Shown piece by piece: positions 1-5,629 of a stretch of DNA of 6,979 bases; position 1 is the stretch's first letter, and every line of letters begins with the position of its first letter. The translations under genes were made by a program, and so were the position numbers. The notes beneath the pieces are model-generated. The model had not been told where the DNA came from and did no database searches. It saw nothing but the letters and a program-made list of their open reading frames with translations. The stretch comes from Gammaproteobacteria bacterium. Lineage in GTDB: Bacteria; Pseudomonadota; Gammaproteobacteria; HK1. The stretch covers positions 1 to 6,979 of the forward strand of contig JAGRHX010000270.1 in NCBI GenBank assembly GCA_020444775.1, given 5' to 3'.

Positions 1-419
1 AGTTGTCGATCGCGCTCGGCGTGGCGCTGGCGCATCCCGGCAGGCAGGTGGTCAACGTCTCGGGCGACGGCGGCTTCGGTTACGCCTGGTCGGAGATGGA
101 AACGGCCGCCCGGCACAATCTGAAGATCGTGCAGATCGTGCTCAACAATTCGGTGCTCGGCTACCAGAAGGAGGCGGAGGACGCCAGCTTCGGCCGGCAT
201 ACGCCCGGGCTGCACTTCGTCGAGGTCGACCATTCGCTCGTCGCCAAGGCCGTCGGCTGGCATTCGCAGCGCATCGAGAAGGCGTCGGAGCTGCCCGAGG
301 CGCTGGCTGCCGCCTTCGCCAGCGACAGGCCCGCGCTGATCGAGGTGATAAGCGATCCGGGCGCCTGGCCGCCGATCCAGAACTTCGAAGGCCGCCTGCC
401 GCCGAGCTTCGCGGACTGA
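1..419 (+). CDS. ThDP-dependent enzyme, acetolactate synthase (IlvB)-like, C-terminal fragment
   Basis: This is the last ~138 codons of a gene that begins before the window; the reading frame is open from base 3, so no start is visible. The fragment holds the C-terminal pyrophosphate-binding domain of a thiamine-diphosphate enzyme. The Mg-ThDP motif is clear: GDG at fragment residues 21-23 followed by NN at 48-49 (family pattern GDG, about 25 residues, NN). The ending fits the acetolactate synthase/benzaldehyde lyase/2-oxoacid decarboxylase superfamily, which cleaves or forms C-C bonds next to a carbonyl in the cytoplasm. After the NN motif it reads LGYQKEAED rather than the LGMVxQWQ-like stretch of true biosynthetic acetolactate synthases, so a catabolic member is more likely than IlvB itself. 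It lies 28 bases before the SDR gene on the same strand, which suggests co-transcription. Superfamily is secure; substrate is unknown. Confidence 0.85.
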   Translation, partial: LSIALGVALAHPGRQVVNVSGDGGFGYAWSEMETAARHNLKIVQIVLNNSVLGYQKEAEDASFGRHTPGLHFVEVDHSLVAKAVGWHSQRIEKASELPEALAAAFASDRPALIEVISDPGAWPPIQNFEGRLPPSFAD

Positions 420-432
420 AGACGGCGTGAAC

Positions 433-441
433 GGAGAGGGG
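433..441 (+). promoter_or_regulatory. Ribosome binding site that decides the SDR start
   Basis: The purine run GGAGAGGGG lies about 6 bases before the ATG at 448. It lies downstream of the alternative GTG at 427, so it supports the ATG as the true start. Confidence 0.6.
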
Positions 442-447
442 CCTCCA

Positions 448-1176
448 ATGGCAGACGTCAAACGAAAGACAGCGCTGGTGACGGGAGCGGGCAGGGGCAT
501 AGGCCGGGCGACCGTGCTCTACCTTGCCGAACGCGGCGTGGACGTCGCCGTCCACGATCTCGACCCGGAAACGGCGGCGGCTACGGCCGCGGACTGCGCC
601 AGGCTCGGCGTCGGCGCCGAGAGCTACGCGGCGGACGTCTCGGACGCCGGCGCCATGGCGGCCGTGGTCGCGGCGGTGGCGGACCGCTTCGCCGGGATAG
701 ACATCCTCGTCAACAATGCCGGCATCGCCTTGCACCGCGACGTCGACACGCTGAGCGAAACCGATTTCGACACGACAATCGCGGTGAACCTGAAATCGGC
801 CTTCCTGTGCACCCAGGCCGTCTGGCCTGGCATGCGCAGCCGCGGCTGGGGTCGCATCGTCAACATCTCATCGGGCGCGGCACGCGGCGCCGGTGGCGTC
901 GGGCTGCACTACAACGCATCCAAGGCCGGGCTCGAGGGCTTGACTCGCGGCTACGCGGCGCGGCTCATCCGCGACGGCATCACCGTCAACGCGATCGCGC
1001 CCTCGCAGGTAGCCACCGACATGATCGCCGGACACAGCCCGGCCGATGCCAGCCACATCCCACTCGGACGCTTCGGCCTGCCGGAGGAGGTGGCGAGCGC
1101 GGTGCTGATGGTGATCGCCAACGCCTATATCAGCGGCCAGACCATCCAGCTCAACGGCGGCCGGCACTTCATCTGA
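448..1176 (+). CDS. Short-chain dehydrogenase/reductase (FabG-like), 242 aa
   Basis: This is a classical SDR that oxidises an alcohol or reduces a carbonyl with a nicotinamide cofactor in the cytoplasm. All hallmarks are present: the Rossmann motif TGAGRGIG at residues 12-19, Asp63 contacting adenine, NNAG at 89-92, and the catalytic set Asn114, Ser142, Tyr155 and Lys159 (YNASK). Asp37 at the end of the second beta strand usually marks preference for NAD(H) over NADP(H). Length (242 aa) is normal for the family. The ATG at 448 is chosen over the in-frame GTG at 427 because a good Shine-Dalgarno run sits just before it. The gene lies 28 bases after the ThDP enzyme gene and 34 bases before the dioxygenase gene, which fits one transcript and a shared pathway. 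A fatty-acid-synthesis FabG role is unlikely in this setting. The substrate cannot be assigned. Confidence 0.9.
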   Translation: MADVKRKTALVTGAGRGIGRATVLYLAERGVDVAVHDLDPETAAATAADCARLGVGAESYAADVSDAGAMAAVVAAVADRFAGIDILVNNAGIALHRDVDTLSETDFDTTIAVNLKSAFLCTQAVWPGMRSRGWGRIVNISSGAARGAGGVGLHYNASKAGLEGLTRGYAARLIRDGITVNAIAPSQVATDMIAGHSPADASHIPLGRFGLPEEVASAVLMVIANAYISGQTIQLNGGRHFI

Positions 1177-1210
1177 GGCCTCCCCACACCACCATTGTCA
1201 GGAGAACGAG

Positions 1211-2062
1211 ATGCCCACATCACGAATCGAAGTCGAGCCACTGGCCGGCGCCTGTGGCGCCGTGGTGCACGGCGTCGACCTCGCCCGGTCACTGGACGAT
1301 GCCAGCTTCGAGCAGATCGAACGCGCGTTCCTGGAGCATCAGGTCCTGTTCTTTCACGACCAGCAGCTGAACGAGCTCCAACACAAGGCCTTCGGCCGCC
1401 GCTTCGGCACCCTCAACATCCACCCGCGCTACGAGCCCCTGGCCGGTCACCCCGAGATCTTTCCGATCCGCAAGGACCCGGAGCACACCCGGATCGTCGG
1501 CGAGACATGGCACCACGATCTGACCCATCTGCCCGAGCCTCCGCTCGGCTCGGTGCTGTACGCGCTGGAAGTGCCGCCGGTCGGCGGCGATACGCTGTTC
1601 GCAAGCCAGTACGCCGCCTACGAGGCGCTGTCGGACGGCATGAAGCGGGTGCTGGCGGGGCTGCGCGGCGTGCATGACAACCGTATCCAGTCACCGCGCA
1701 TAGCGGCGACACGAAACGTCCAGCGCACCAGCAAGCTACGCGAGGACGCGAACGAGGCCGAGGAACCGGAGTGCGAACATCCTGTGGTGATCACCCATCC
1801 CGGTACCGGACGCAAGGCCCTGTACGTGAACCGGGTGCGCACCCACCGCATTGCCGGCATGAGCGAGGATGAAAGCAGACCGCTGCTCGAATTCCTGTTC
1901 GAGCATTCACACCGACCGGAATTCACCTGCCGTTTCCGCTGGCGCAAGGGCTCGGTGGCGTTCTGGGACAATCGTTGCGTGATGCACAAGGCACTCAACG
2001 ACTACCCGGGACATCGTCGCTACATGAACCGGGTCACGATCAACGGCAGCCGCCCGCACTGA
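1211..2062 (+). CDS. TauD/TfdA-family Fe(II)/2-oxoglutarate-dependent dioxygenase, 283 aa
   Basis: The protein is predicted to couple 2-oxoglutarate decarboxylation to O2-dependent hydroxylation of a substrate, which in TauD releases sulfite and aminoacetaldehyde from taurine. The iron facial triad is visible: His101 and Asp103 in WHHDLTH and His259 in WDNRCVMHK. Arg270 and Arg274 (HRRYMNR) match the 2-oxoglutarate-binding arginines of TauD. His71 and Tyr74 (IHPRY) align with substrate-pocket residues His70 and Tyr73 of E. coli TauD. However, two places where E. coli TauD has phenylalanine carry Asn157 (VHDN) and about Arg210 (VNRVRT), so taurine is not a safe substrate call. The length equals that of TauD. 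AGGAG at 1200-1204 lies six bases before the ATG. The gene follows the SDR gene by 34 bases. The family is certain; relatives act on sulfonates, sulfate esters, aryloxyacetates and other acids. Confidence 0.92.
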   Translation: MPTSRIEVEPLAGACGAVVHGVDLARSLDDASFEQIERAFLEHQVLFFHDQQLNELQHKAFGRRFGTLNIHPRYEPLAGHPEIFPIRKDPEHTRIVGETWHHDLTHLPEPPLGSVLYALEVPPVGGDTLFASQYAAYEALSDGMKRVLAGLRGVHDNRIQSPRIAATRNVQRTSKLREDANEAEEPECEHPVVITHPGTGRKALYVNRVRTHRIAGMSEDESRPLLEFLFEHSHRPEFTCRFRWRKGSVAFWDNRCVMHKALNDYPGHRRYMNRVTINGSRPH

Positions 2063-2137
2063 ACCCTCGGGATTGGTCGGCGTAGATGGTGTCGATGCCT
2101 CGCTCCGGGCCAGCCCCCGATCGATCGCGGCGAGTGT

Positions 2138-2920
2138 TCACCCCGGCGTACGGGTCAGCGTGATCTCCACCCGGCGATTGCGCTGGCGCCCCTCCTCGCT
2201 CTGATTGTCCGCGACCGGTCGGTACATGGAGAAGCCGGCCAGCTCCAGGCGCGTGGGCGGTAGGCCGTGCCGCTCCTGCAGATAGCGCAGCACGCTGGCC
2301 GCGCGCGCCGCGGACAGCTCCCAGTTGCTCGGATAGGTTCGCTGCAGCACCGGGCCGATGGGCACGTTGTCGGTATGTCCGGCCACGCGCACGTAGTCGT
2401 CGGCCTGCTTCAGGACCGCGGCGATCTTGTCCAGCACCGCGCGCCCCTCGGGCAGGATCGCCGCGCTGCCCGATTCGAACAGGATCCGGTCGAGCATACG
2501 TAGCGCCAGCGAGTCCTTGAGCCGCTCGATCTCGACGTCCTTGGAGGCCAGCTCCTGTCTGAGGCGGTCGCGCAACATGGTCTCACGCTGGACCAGATCG
2601 CTGCTCTCCTGGCGTGACTCCAGGGCTCTGGCACGACAACGCTCCACCTCCGCGTCCAACGATTCGAGCTTGCCGGCATCCGACTCGGCGATCGCCTGCC
2701 AGCTCTCCCGCTCACGGCGCAGGTCGTCCCCACGCACCTGACAGGCACCCAGATCCGACAGACAACGATCGCGTGCCACCTGGCAGTCGGCGAGCATGTG
2801 CTCCAGCGCCACGCCACGCTCCGGTGGCAACGCGCAGCCGTTCAACACGAGGGTCCAGGCGATGGCGCCCAAGACCCGCACCAGATCCGCCACGCGACGA
2901 GTTGATTCGCAATGCTGCAA
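2138..2920 (-). CDS. OmpA/MotB-domain outer-membrane lipoprotein with coiled coil, 260 aa
   Basis: This is a probable peptidoglycan-anchored lipoprotein. A signal peptide (RR at 8-9, hydrophobic 16-26) ends in the lipobox LNGC, putting the lipidated Cys at 29; Ala at +2 favours the outer membrane. Residues about 40-138 are charged with a heptad pattern typical of a coiled coil. Residues about 143-256 form an OmpA C-like domain: GHTDN at 181-185, NWELSAARA at 199-207, and EEGRQRNRRVEI near the end. Asp184 and Arg206 match the diaminopimelate-binding pair of OmpA domains. Cysteines 46, 53, 60 and 95 all lie in one heptad register. I chose the TTG at 2920 because AGGAG precedes it by nine bases; GTG at 2893 or 2881 would still leave a short signal peptide. 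The open frame runs on to 3097, but that Arg-rich stretch is not protein-like. It is convergent with the dioxygenase gene. The cellular role (envelope integrity, or part of a larger complex) is unknown. Confidence 0.87.
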   Translation of the reverse strand: MQHCESTRRVADLVRVLGAIAWTLVLNGCALPPERGVALEHMLADCQVARDRCLSDLGACQVRGDDLRRERESWQAIAESDAGKLESLDAEVERCRARALESRQESSDLVQRETMLRDRLRQELASKDVEIERLKDSLALRMLDRILFESGSAAILPEGRAVLDKIAAVLKQADDYVRVAGHTDNVPIGPVLQRTYPSNWELSAARAASVLRYLQERHGLPPTRLELAGFSMYRPVADNQSEEGRQRNRRVEITLTRTPG

Positions 2921-2929
2921 GGTCGAGCG

Positions 2930-2934
2930 CTCCT
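2930..2934 (-). promoter_or_regulatory. Ribosome binding site for the lipoprotein gene (TTG start)
   Basis: On the - strand AGGAG occurs nine bases before the TTG at 2920. The downstream GTG candidates have no comparable site, only a weak GGCGGA before the one at 2881. This makes TTG the favoured start. Confidence 0.45.
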
Positions 2935-3077
2935 GTGGTCGAACGAGTCTCTGGTGTCTGTGCGATACTCGTGGGCCCGAATCGTATCGAGCCTCGACCG
3001 TTCTGGTTTGATCGACGTCAAGGCAGCCTGGAACGTCTGCCCGATGGCGGTCGCGCCGGCGGCGAGCGCGTGTGCCT

Positions 3078-3081
3078 GGAG
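3078..3081 (+). promoter_or_regulatory. Ribosome binding site for the TauE-like transporter gene
   Basis: GGAG is followed by six bases and then ATG at 3088. The other in-frame candidate, GTG at 3070, lies upstream of this site, so ATG is preferred. Confidence 0.5.
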
Positions 3082-3087
3082 CCCCGC

Positions 3088-3825
3088 ATGCCCGCACTGA
3101 CGCTGGATCAGCCCTGGATGTGGCTGATCACCATCGCCGCCGCCCTGCTCGCGGGCTTCATCCGCGGCTTCACCGGCTTTGGCGGTCCGGCCATCATGAC
3201 GCTGATACTGGTCCAGCTCTATCAGCCCATCACCGTCCTGCCCAAGGTCATCCTCATCGACGCGGTCTCGAACCTGAAGCTGCTGCCCAACACCTGGCGC
3301 GAGGTCGACTGGCCGGTGACCGGCGTGGTGGTCGTATCCAGTCTGCTCGGCGCGCCGCTCGGACTGTATCTGCTCGACACGCTGGACCCGCTGGTGGCGA
3401 AGCGCAGCATCGCCCTGGTCGCGGCCGGCTCGACCGCGATCGTGCTGCTGGGCTGGCGCCTGTCACGCCGCCCGTCCCTGTGGGCCTACGCGGCGGTGGG
3501 TCTGCTCACTGGCATCGCCATGGGTGCTACCTACATCGCGCTGATGCTGGTCGCGTTCCTGCTCGCTACCCCGGCGCGCCCTCAGACCACCCGAGCGATC
3601 ACCGTGTACTGGGCTTGCGCGCTCGGCGTGGCACTGTGCATCGGTCATTTCCTAACCGGCAGCCTCAGCCTCTCCGACATCTGGCGCTCGGCGCTGGTCG
3701 GCATCGTCTATCTGCTCGCCGCGGTGCTCGGCTCGGCCTGCTTCAGACGTGCCAGTGAACGCAGCTTCAGACAGGCCGTGCTGTGGCTGCTGATGATCCT
3801 GTCGGGCCTGGCACTGGTCGGTTGA
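3088..3825 (+). CDS. TauE/SafE-family (TSUP, DUF81) membrane transporter, 245 aa
   Basis: This is an integral inner-membrane protein with about seven or eight hydrophobic segments (near residues 10-24, 32-48, 77-97, 108-123, 131-160 broken by a glycine-rich turn, 170-190, 201-217 and 228-244). The N-terminal motif RGFTGFGG at 26-33 is the signature of the TauE/SafE family, whose characterised members move sulfite, sulfoacetate and other small anions. The second half repeats the layout with a weaker glycine motif (LLTGIAMGA at 139-147), as expected for the internal duplication. The length is normal for the family. ATG at 3088 follows a GGAG site; the frame is open far upstream, but that part lies opposite the lipoprotein gene and is not membrane-like. 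The gene is divergent from the lipoprotein gene across 167 bases and convergent with alr. Sulfite export alongside the TauD-type enzyme is possible but not shown; substrate is unassigned. Confidence 0.85.
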   Translation: MPALTLDQPWMWLITIAAALLAGFIRGFTGFGGPAIMTLILVQLYQPITVLPKVILIDAVSNLKLLPNTWREVDWPVTGVVVVSSLLGAPLGLYLLDTLDPLVAKRSIALVAAGSTAIVLLGWRLSRRPSLWAYAAVGLLTGIAMGATYIALMLVAFLLATPARPQTTRAITVYWACALGVALCIGHFLTGSLSLSDIWRSALVGIVYLLAAVLGSACFRRASERSFRQAVLWLLMILSGLALVG

Positions 3826-3838
3826 GTGTTCGGGCCCA

Positions 3839-3864
3839 GGACGTGGACGTGGACGTGGACGTGG
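3839..3864. repeat. Hexanucleotide tandem repeat (ACGTGG x4)
   Basis: Four perfect units of ACGTGG occupy 3841-3864, and the preceding GG extends the periodic run to 26 bases. The array lies in the 40-base gap between the convergent transporter and alr stop codons and ends one base outside the alr stop. Being outside both coding frames, a change in copy number would not alter either protein. No terminator hairpin with a T-run is visible in this gap. Confidence 0.9.
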
Positions 3865-3865
3865 C

Positions 3866-5017
3866 TCAGCCGGCAACGCGTGGCACGCGCGCGGCAATTG
3901 CAGTGACGATCTCGTAGTTGATGGTGCCGCCCAGCGCTGCAAGCTCGTCCGCGCGGATGGTCGTCGACGAGCCGGCACTGCTCGATTCCGCTGACGGCTG
4001 ACTGCCGATGAGAACGGCCTCGTCGCCGACTCGAACGGTGTCCCACAGCGCGCTGACGTCGACCAGCATCTGATCCATGGTGATGCGACCGATTTGCGGG
4101 CAGCGACGTCCGCCGATCAGCACCTCGAGTCGTCCTGACAAGCCACGCGCGATACCGTCCCCATAGCCGACCGGCAGGGTCGCGACACGGGTCGCGGTGG
4201 ACGTGTGAAAAGCATGGCCGTAGCTGATCCCGACGCCGGCAGGCACCGTCTTCACCAGGCTGACAAGACTGTGCAGGCTGAGCACCGGGCGCAGTTGCTC
4301 GGCGATGGGATTGTGCAGCTGATCCGAGGGCTTCAGCCCATAGATGGCGATGCCCGGTCGCGCCGCGTCGAACAAGGCCTCGGGGAGGTCCAGCAAGGCG
4401 GCGCTGTTGGCCATGTGATACAGGGGCACCCCGTGCGCCATACCGATGGCACGAACCCGTGTGAAGCACTGAAGTTGCTCGCGCGCGCTACGCTTGTCTG
4501 CCTCGTCGGCACAGGCGAAGTGACTCATCAGGCTGCGAACGCGCAGGTTGGGCAGGCGACTACAGCGCTCGAGCATCACGCCGACCGCCTCGGGGGCCAT
4601 GCCAAAACGCATCATGCCGGTGTCCACCTTCAGGTGCACATCGATCCGTCGTCCGGCGATCGCCGCGGCCTGCTGCAAGGCCTCGAGCGTCTGGACCTGG
4701 GCCACCACCGGTTCCAACGCGTGACGCACGCATTCCCGCGCGTGCTCGGCGGTCGCGCCGGACAGCACCAACAAGCGCGCCTGCACACCCGCCTCGACGA
4801 GCCCCAGCGCTTCCTCGACCCGGGCGACGCACAGCGTGTCGATACCGAGCGTGAGCAGATGCCGGGCGACAAGCAACGCGTCGTGGCCGTAGGCATTGGC
4901 CTTGATCGCCGGCCACAGCGGCACGCCACCGGCCTGCCTCTGCAACAGACGCACGTTGTGGGTCAGATTCCGCAGATCGATACGGGCCCAGACGGGATGG
5001 GCGGTCTGTGCGGACAA
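3866..5017 (-). CDS. alr: Alanine racemase, PLP-dependent, 383 aa
   Basis: It interconverts L- and D-alanine in the cytoplasm, supplying D-alanine for peptidoglycan. The N-terminal barrel carries the PLP lysine in AIKANAYGHD (Lys39), the lysine equivalent to the carbamylated one in KVDTGM (Lys130), Arg137, and the cofactor-contacting ARPGIAIYG at 219-227. The C-terminal domain carries the catalytic Tyr266 in ISYGHAF and the MDQMLVDV motif at 314-321. The length is slightly above the usual ~360 aa, partly from a serine-rich stretch at about 341-353. I place the start at TTG 5017 because GGAGGAG lies seven bases before it; the ATG at 5056 has no good site and would add an atypical Cys-rich leader. 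It could equally be the catabolic paralogue DadX, but no D-amino-acid dehydrogenase gene is adjacent. It is divergent from the CBS gene and convergent with the transporter gene. Confidence 0.95.
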   Translation of the reverse strand: MSAQTAHPVWARIDLRNLTHNVRLLQRQAGGVPLWPAIKANAYGHDALLVARHLLTLGIDTLCVARVEEALGLVEAGVQARLLVLSGATAEHARECVRHALEPVVAQVQTLEALQQAAAIAGRRIDVHLKVDTGMMRFGMAPEAVGVMLERCSRLPNLRVRSLMSHFACADEADKRSAREQLQCFTRVRAIGMAHGVPLYHMANSAALLDLPEALFDAARPGIAIYGLKPSDQLHNPIAEQLRPVLSLHSLVSLVKTVPAGVGISYGHAFHTSTATRVATLPVGYGDGIARGLSGRLEVLIGGRRCPQIGRITMDQMLVDVSALWDTVRVGDEAVLIGSQPSAESSSAGSSTTIRADELAALGGTINYEIVTAIAARVPRVAG

Positions 5018-5024
5018 ACGAACG

Positions 5025-5031
5025 CTCCTCC
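5025..5031 (-). promoter_or_regulatory. Strong ribosome binding site for alr (TTG start)
   Basis: On the - strand GGAGGAG is separated by seven bases from the in-frame TTG at 5017. It falls inside the coding sequence if the upstream ATG at 5056 is used, so it argues for the shorter protein. Confidence 0.7.
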
Positions 5032-5084
5032 AGCAGCAATCACTGCAGCCACGCATGAGCGCCTGGACGCAACACGGCGCATCC

Positions 5085-5090
5085 TATCAT
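5085..5090 (+). promoter_or_regulatory. Candidate -10 element upstream of the CBS gene
   Basis: TATCAT matches the sigma-70 -10 consensus at five of six positions and lies about 110 bases before the CBS start. No good -35 is seen: TGGACG at 5064-5069 matches four of six but with a short 15-base spacer. On the opposite strand TAGGAT overlaps it and could serve alr. This is a weak prediction. Confidence 0.2.
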
Positions 5091-5098
5091 CTGTCCCA

Positions 5099-5113
5099 CC
5101 AACTCCGTGTTGG
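5099..5113. repeat. Short inverted repeat between alr and the CBS gene
   Basis: CCAAC (5099-5103) and GTTGG (5109-5113) can pair around the five-base loop TCCGT. The repeat lies just downstream of the candidate -10 and upstream of the CBS gene. It could be an operator or a leader hairpin, or chance; no T-run follows it. Confidence 0.3.
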
Positions 5114-5199
5114 AGCACCAATCCGGCGTGCCGCCACTGAACTGGCAAGCACCACGGGTCGATACCCTGGGTGTGCGGCATACCGACAGGAGACAGTCC

Positions 5200-5616
5200 A
5201 TGCGCGTCGCGGACATCATGCAGACCGGGGTCGTCAGCGTGGAGCTTGACGATCGGCTGGGCCATGTGCAGCGACTGTTCCAGCAGCGCGGTTTTCATCA
5301 TCTGCTGGTAGTCGAGGAAGGCCGGCTGTTCGGGATCCTGTCCGATCGGGATCTGCTCGGCGTGCTCACGCCGACGCTGGGCACGGTCGCGGAATCAGCC
5401 CGTGACCGGGCGGTGCTGAACCGGCGGGTGCATCAGATCATGACCCGTCAACCGCACGCGGTGACGCCGCAATGCTCGGTGATGGCGGCCGTGGACCTGA
5501 TGCTCGAGCACGGCTTCTCCTGCATCCCCGTGGTCGACACCGATCAGAAGCCGGTCGGCGTGGTGACGTGGCGTGATCTGTTGCGGGCCTACAGGCAGGC
5601 GTGCCCGAACGACTGA
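5200..5616 (+). CDS. Two-CBS-domain protein, 138 aa
   Basis: A small soluble protein made of a single pair of CBS domains and nothing else. CBS1 spans about residues 4-56 (VADIMQTG start, GILSDRDLL at 45-53) and CBS2 about 78-131 ([13 protein letters not shown], then GVVTWRDLL at 120-128). Such pairs form a Bateman module that usually binds adenosine nucleotides such as AMP, ATP or SAM; the Asp in SDRD and WRD sits where family members contact ribose. A stand-alone module typically senses energy state or regulates a partner, but no partner can be named here. ATG at 5200 is preceded by AGGAGA at 5188-5193. The gene is divergent from alr and converges on the GMC gene with only 13 bases between the stop codons. 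The domain call is secure; the function is unknown. Confidence 0.9.
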   Translation: MRVADIMQTGVVSVELDDRLGHVQRLFQQRGFHHLLVVEEGRLFGILSDRDLLGVLTPTLGTVAESARDRAVLNRRVHQIMTRQPHAVTPQCSVMAAVDLMLEHGFSCIPVVDTDQKPVGVVTWRDLLRAYRQACPND

Positions 5617-5629
5617 ACGGCCGTCTGCA

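Noticed and set aside
2063..2137. Possible bidirectional terminator between the dioxygenase and lipoprotein genes
   Set aside because: The only clear symmetry is the palindrome CGATCGATCG at 2118-2127, with no GC stem-loop and no T-run, so a terminator is not supported.
2614..3087. Upstream extension of the transporter frame
   Set aside because: It lies opposite the lipoprotein gene, is rich in Pro, Arg and Ala, is not membrane-like, and lacks a ribosome site near its first ATG.
2921..3097. N-terminal extension of the lipoprotein frame to an ATG at 3097
   Set aside because: The added residues are Arg-rich without homology, would bury the signal peptide inside the protein, and would overlap the start of the transporter gene.
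4205..5140. Long open frame on the + strand opposite alr
   Set aside because: The product is rich in His, Gln, Arg and Gly with no recognisable domain, while the - strand frame is a full alanine racemase. It is a high-GC antisense shadow.
5617..5624. Palindrome ACGGCCGT between the CBS and GMC stop codons
   Set aside because: Eight symmetric bases without a loop or T-run are common by chance in GC-rich DNA; not called as a terminator.
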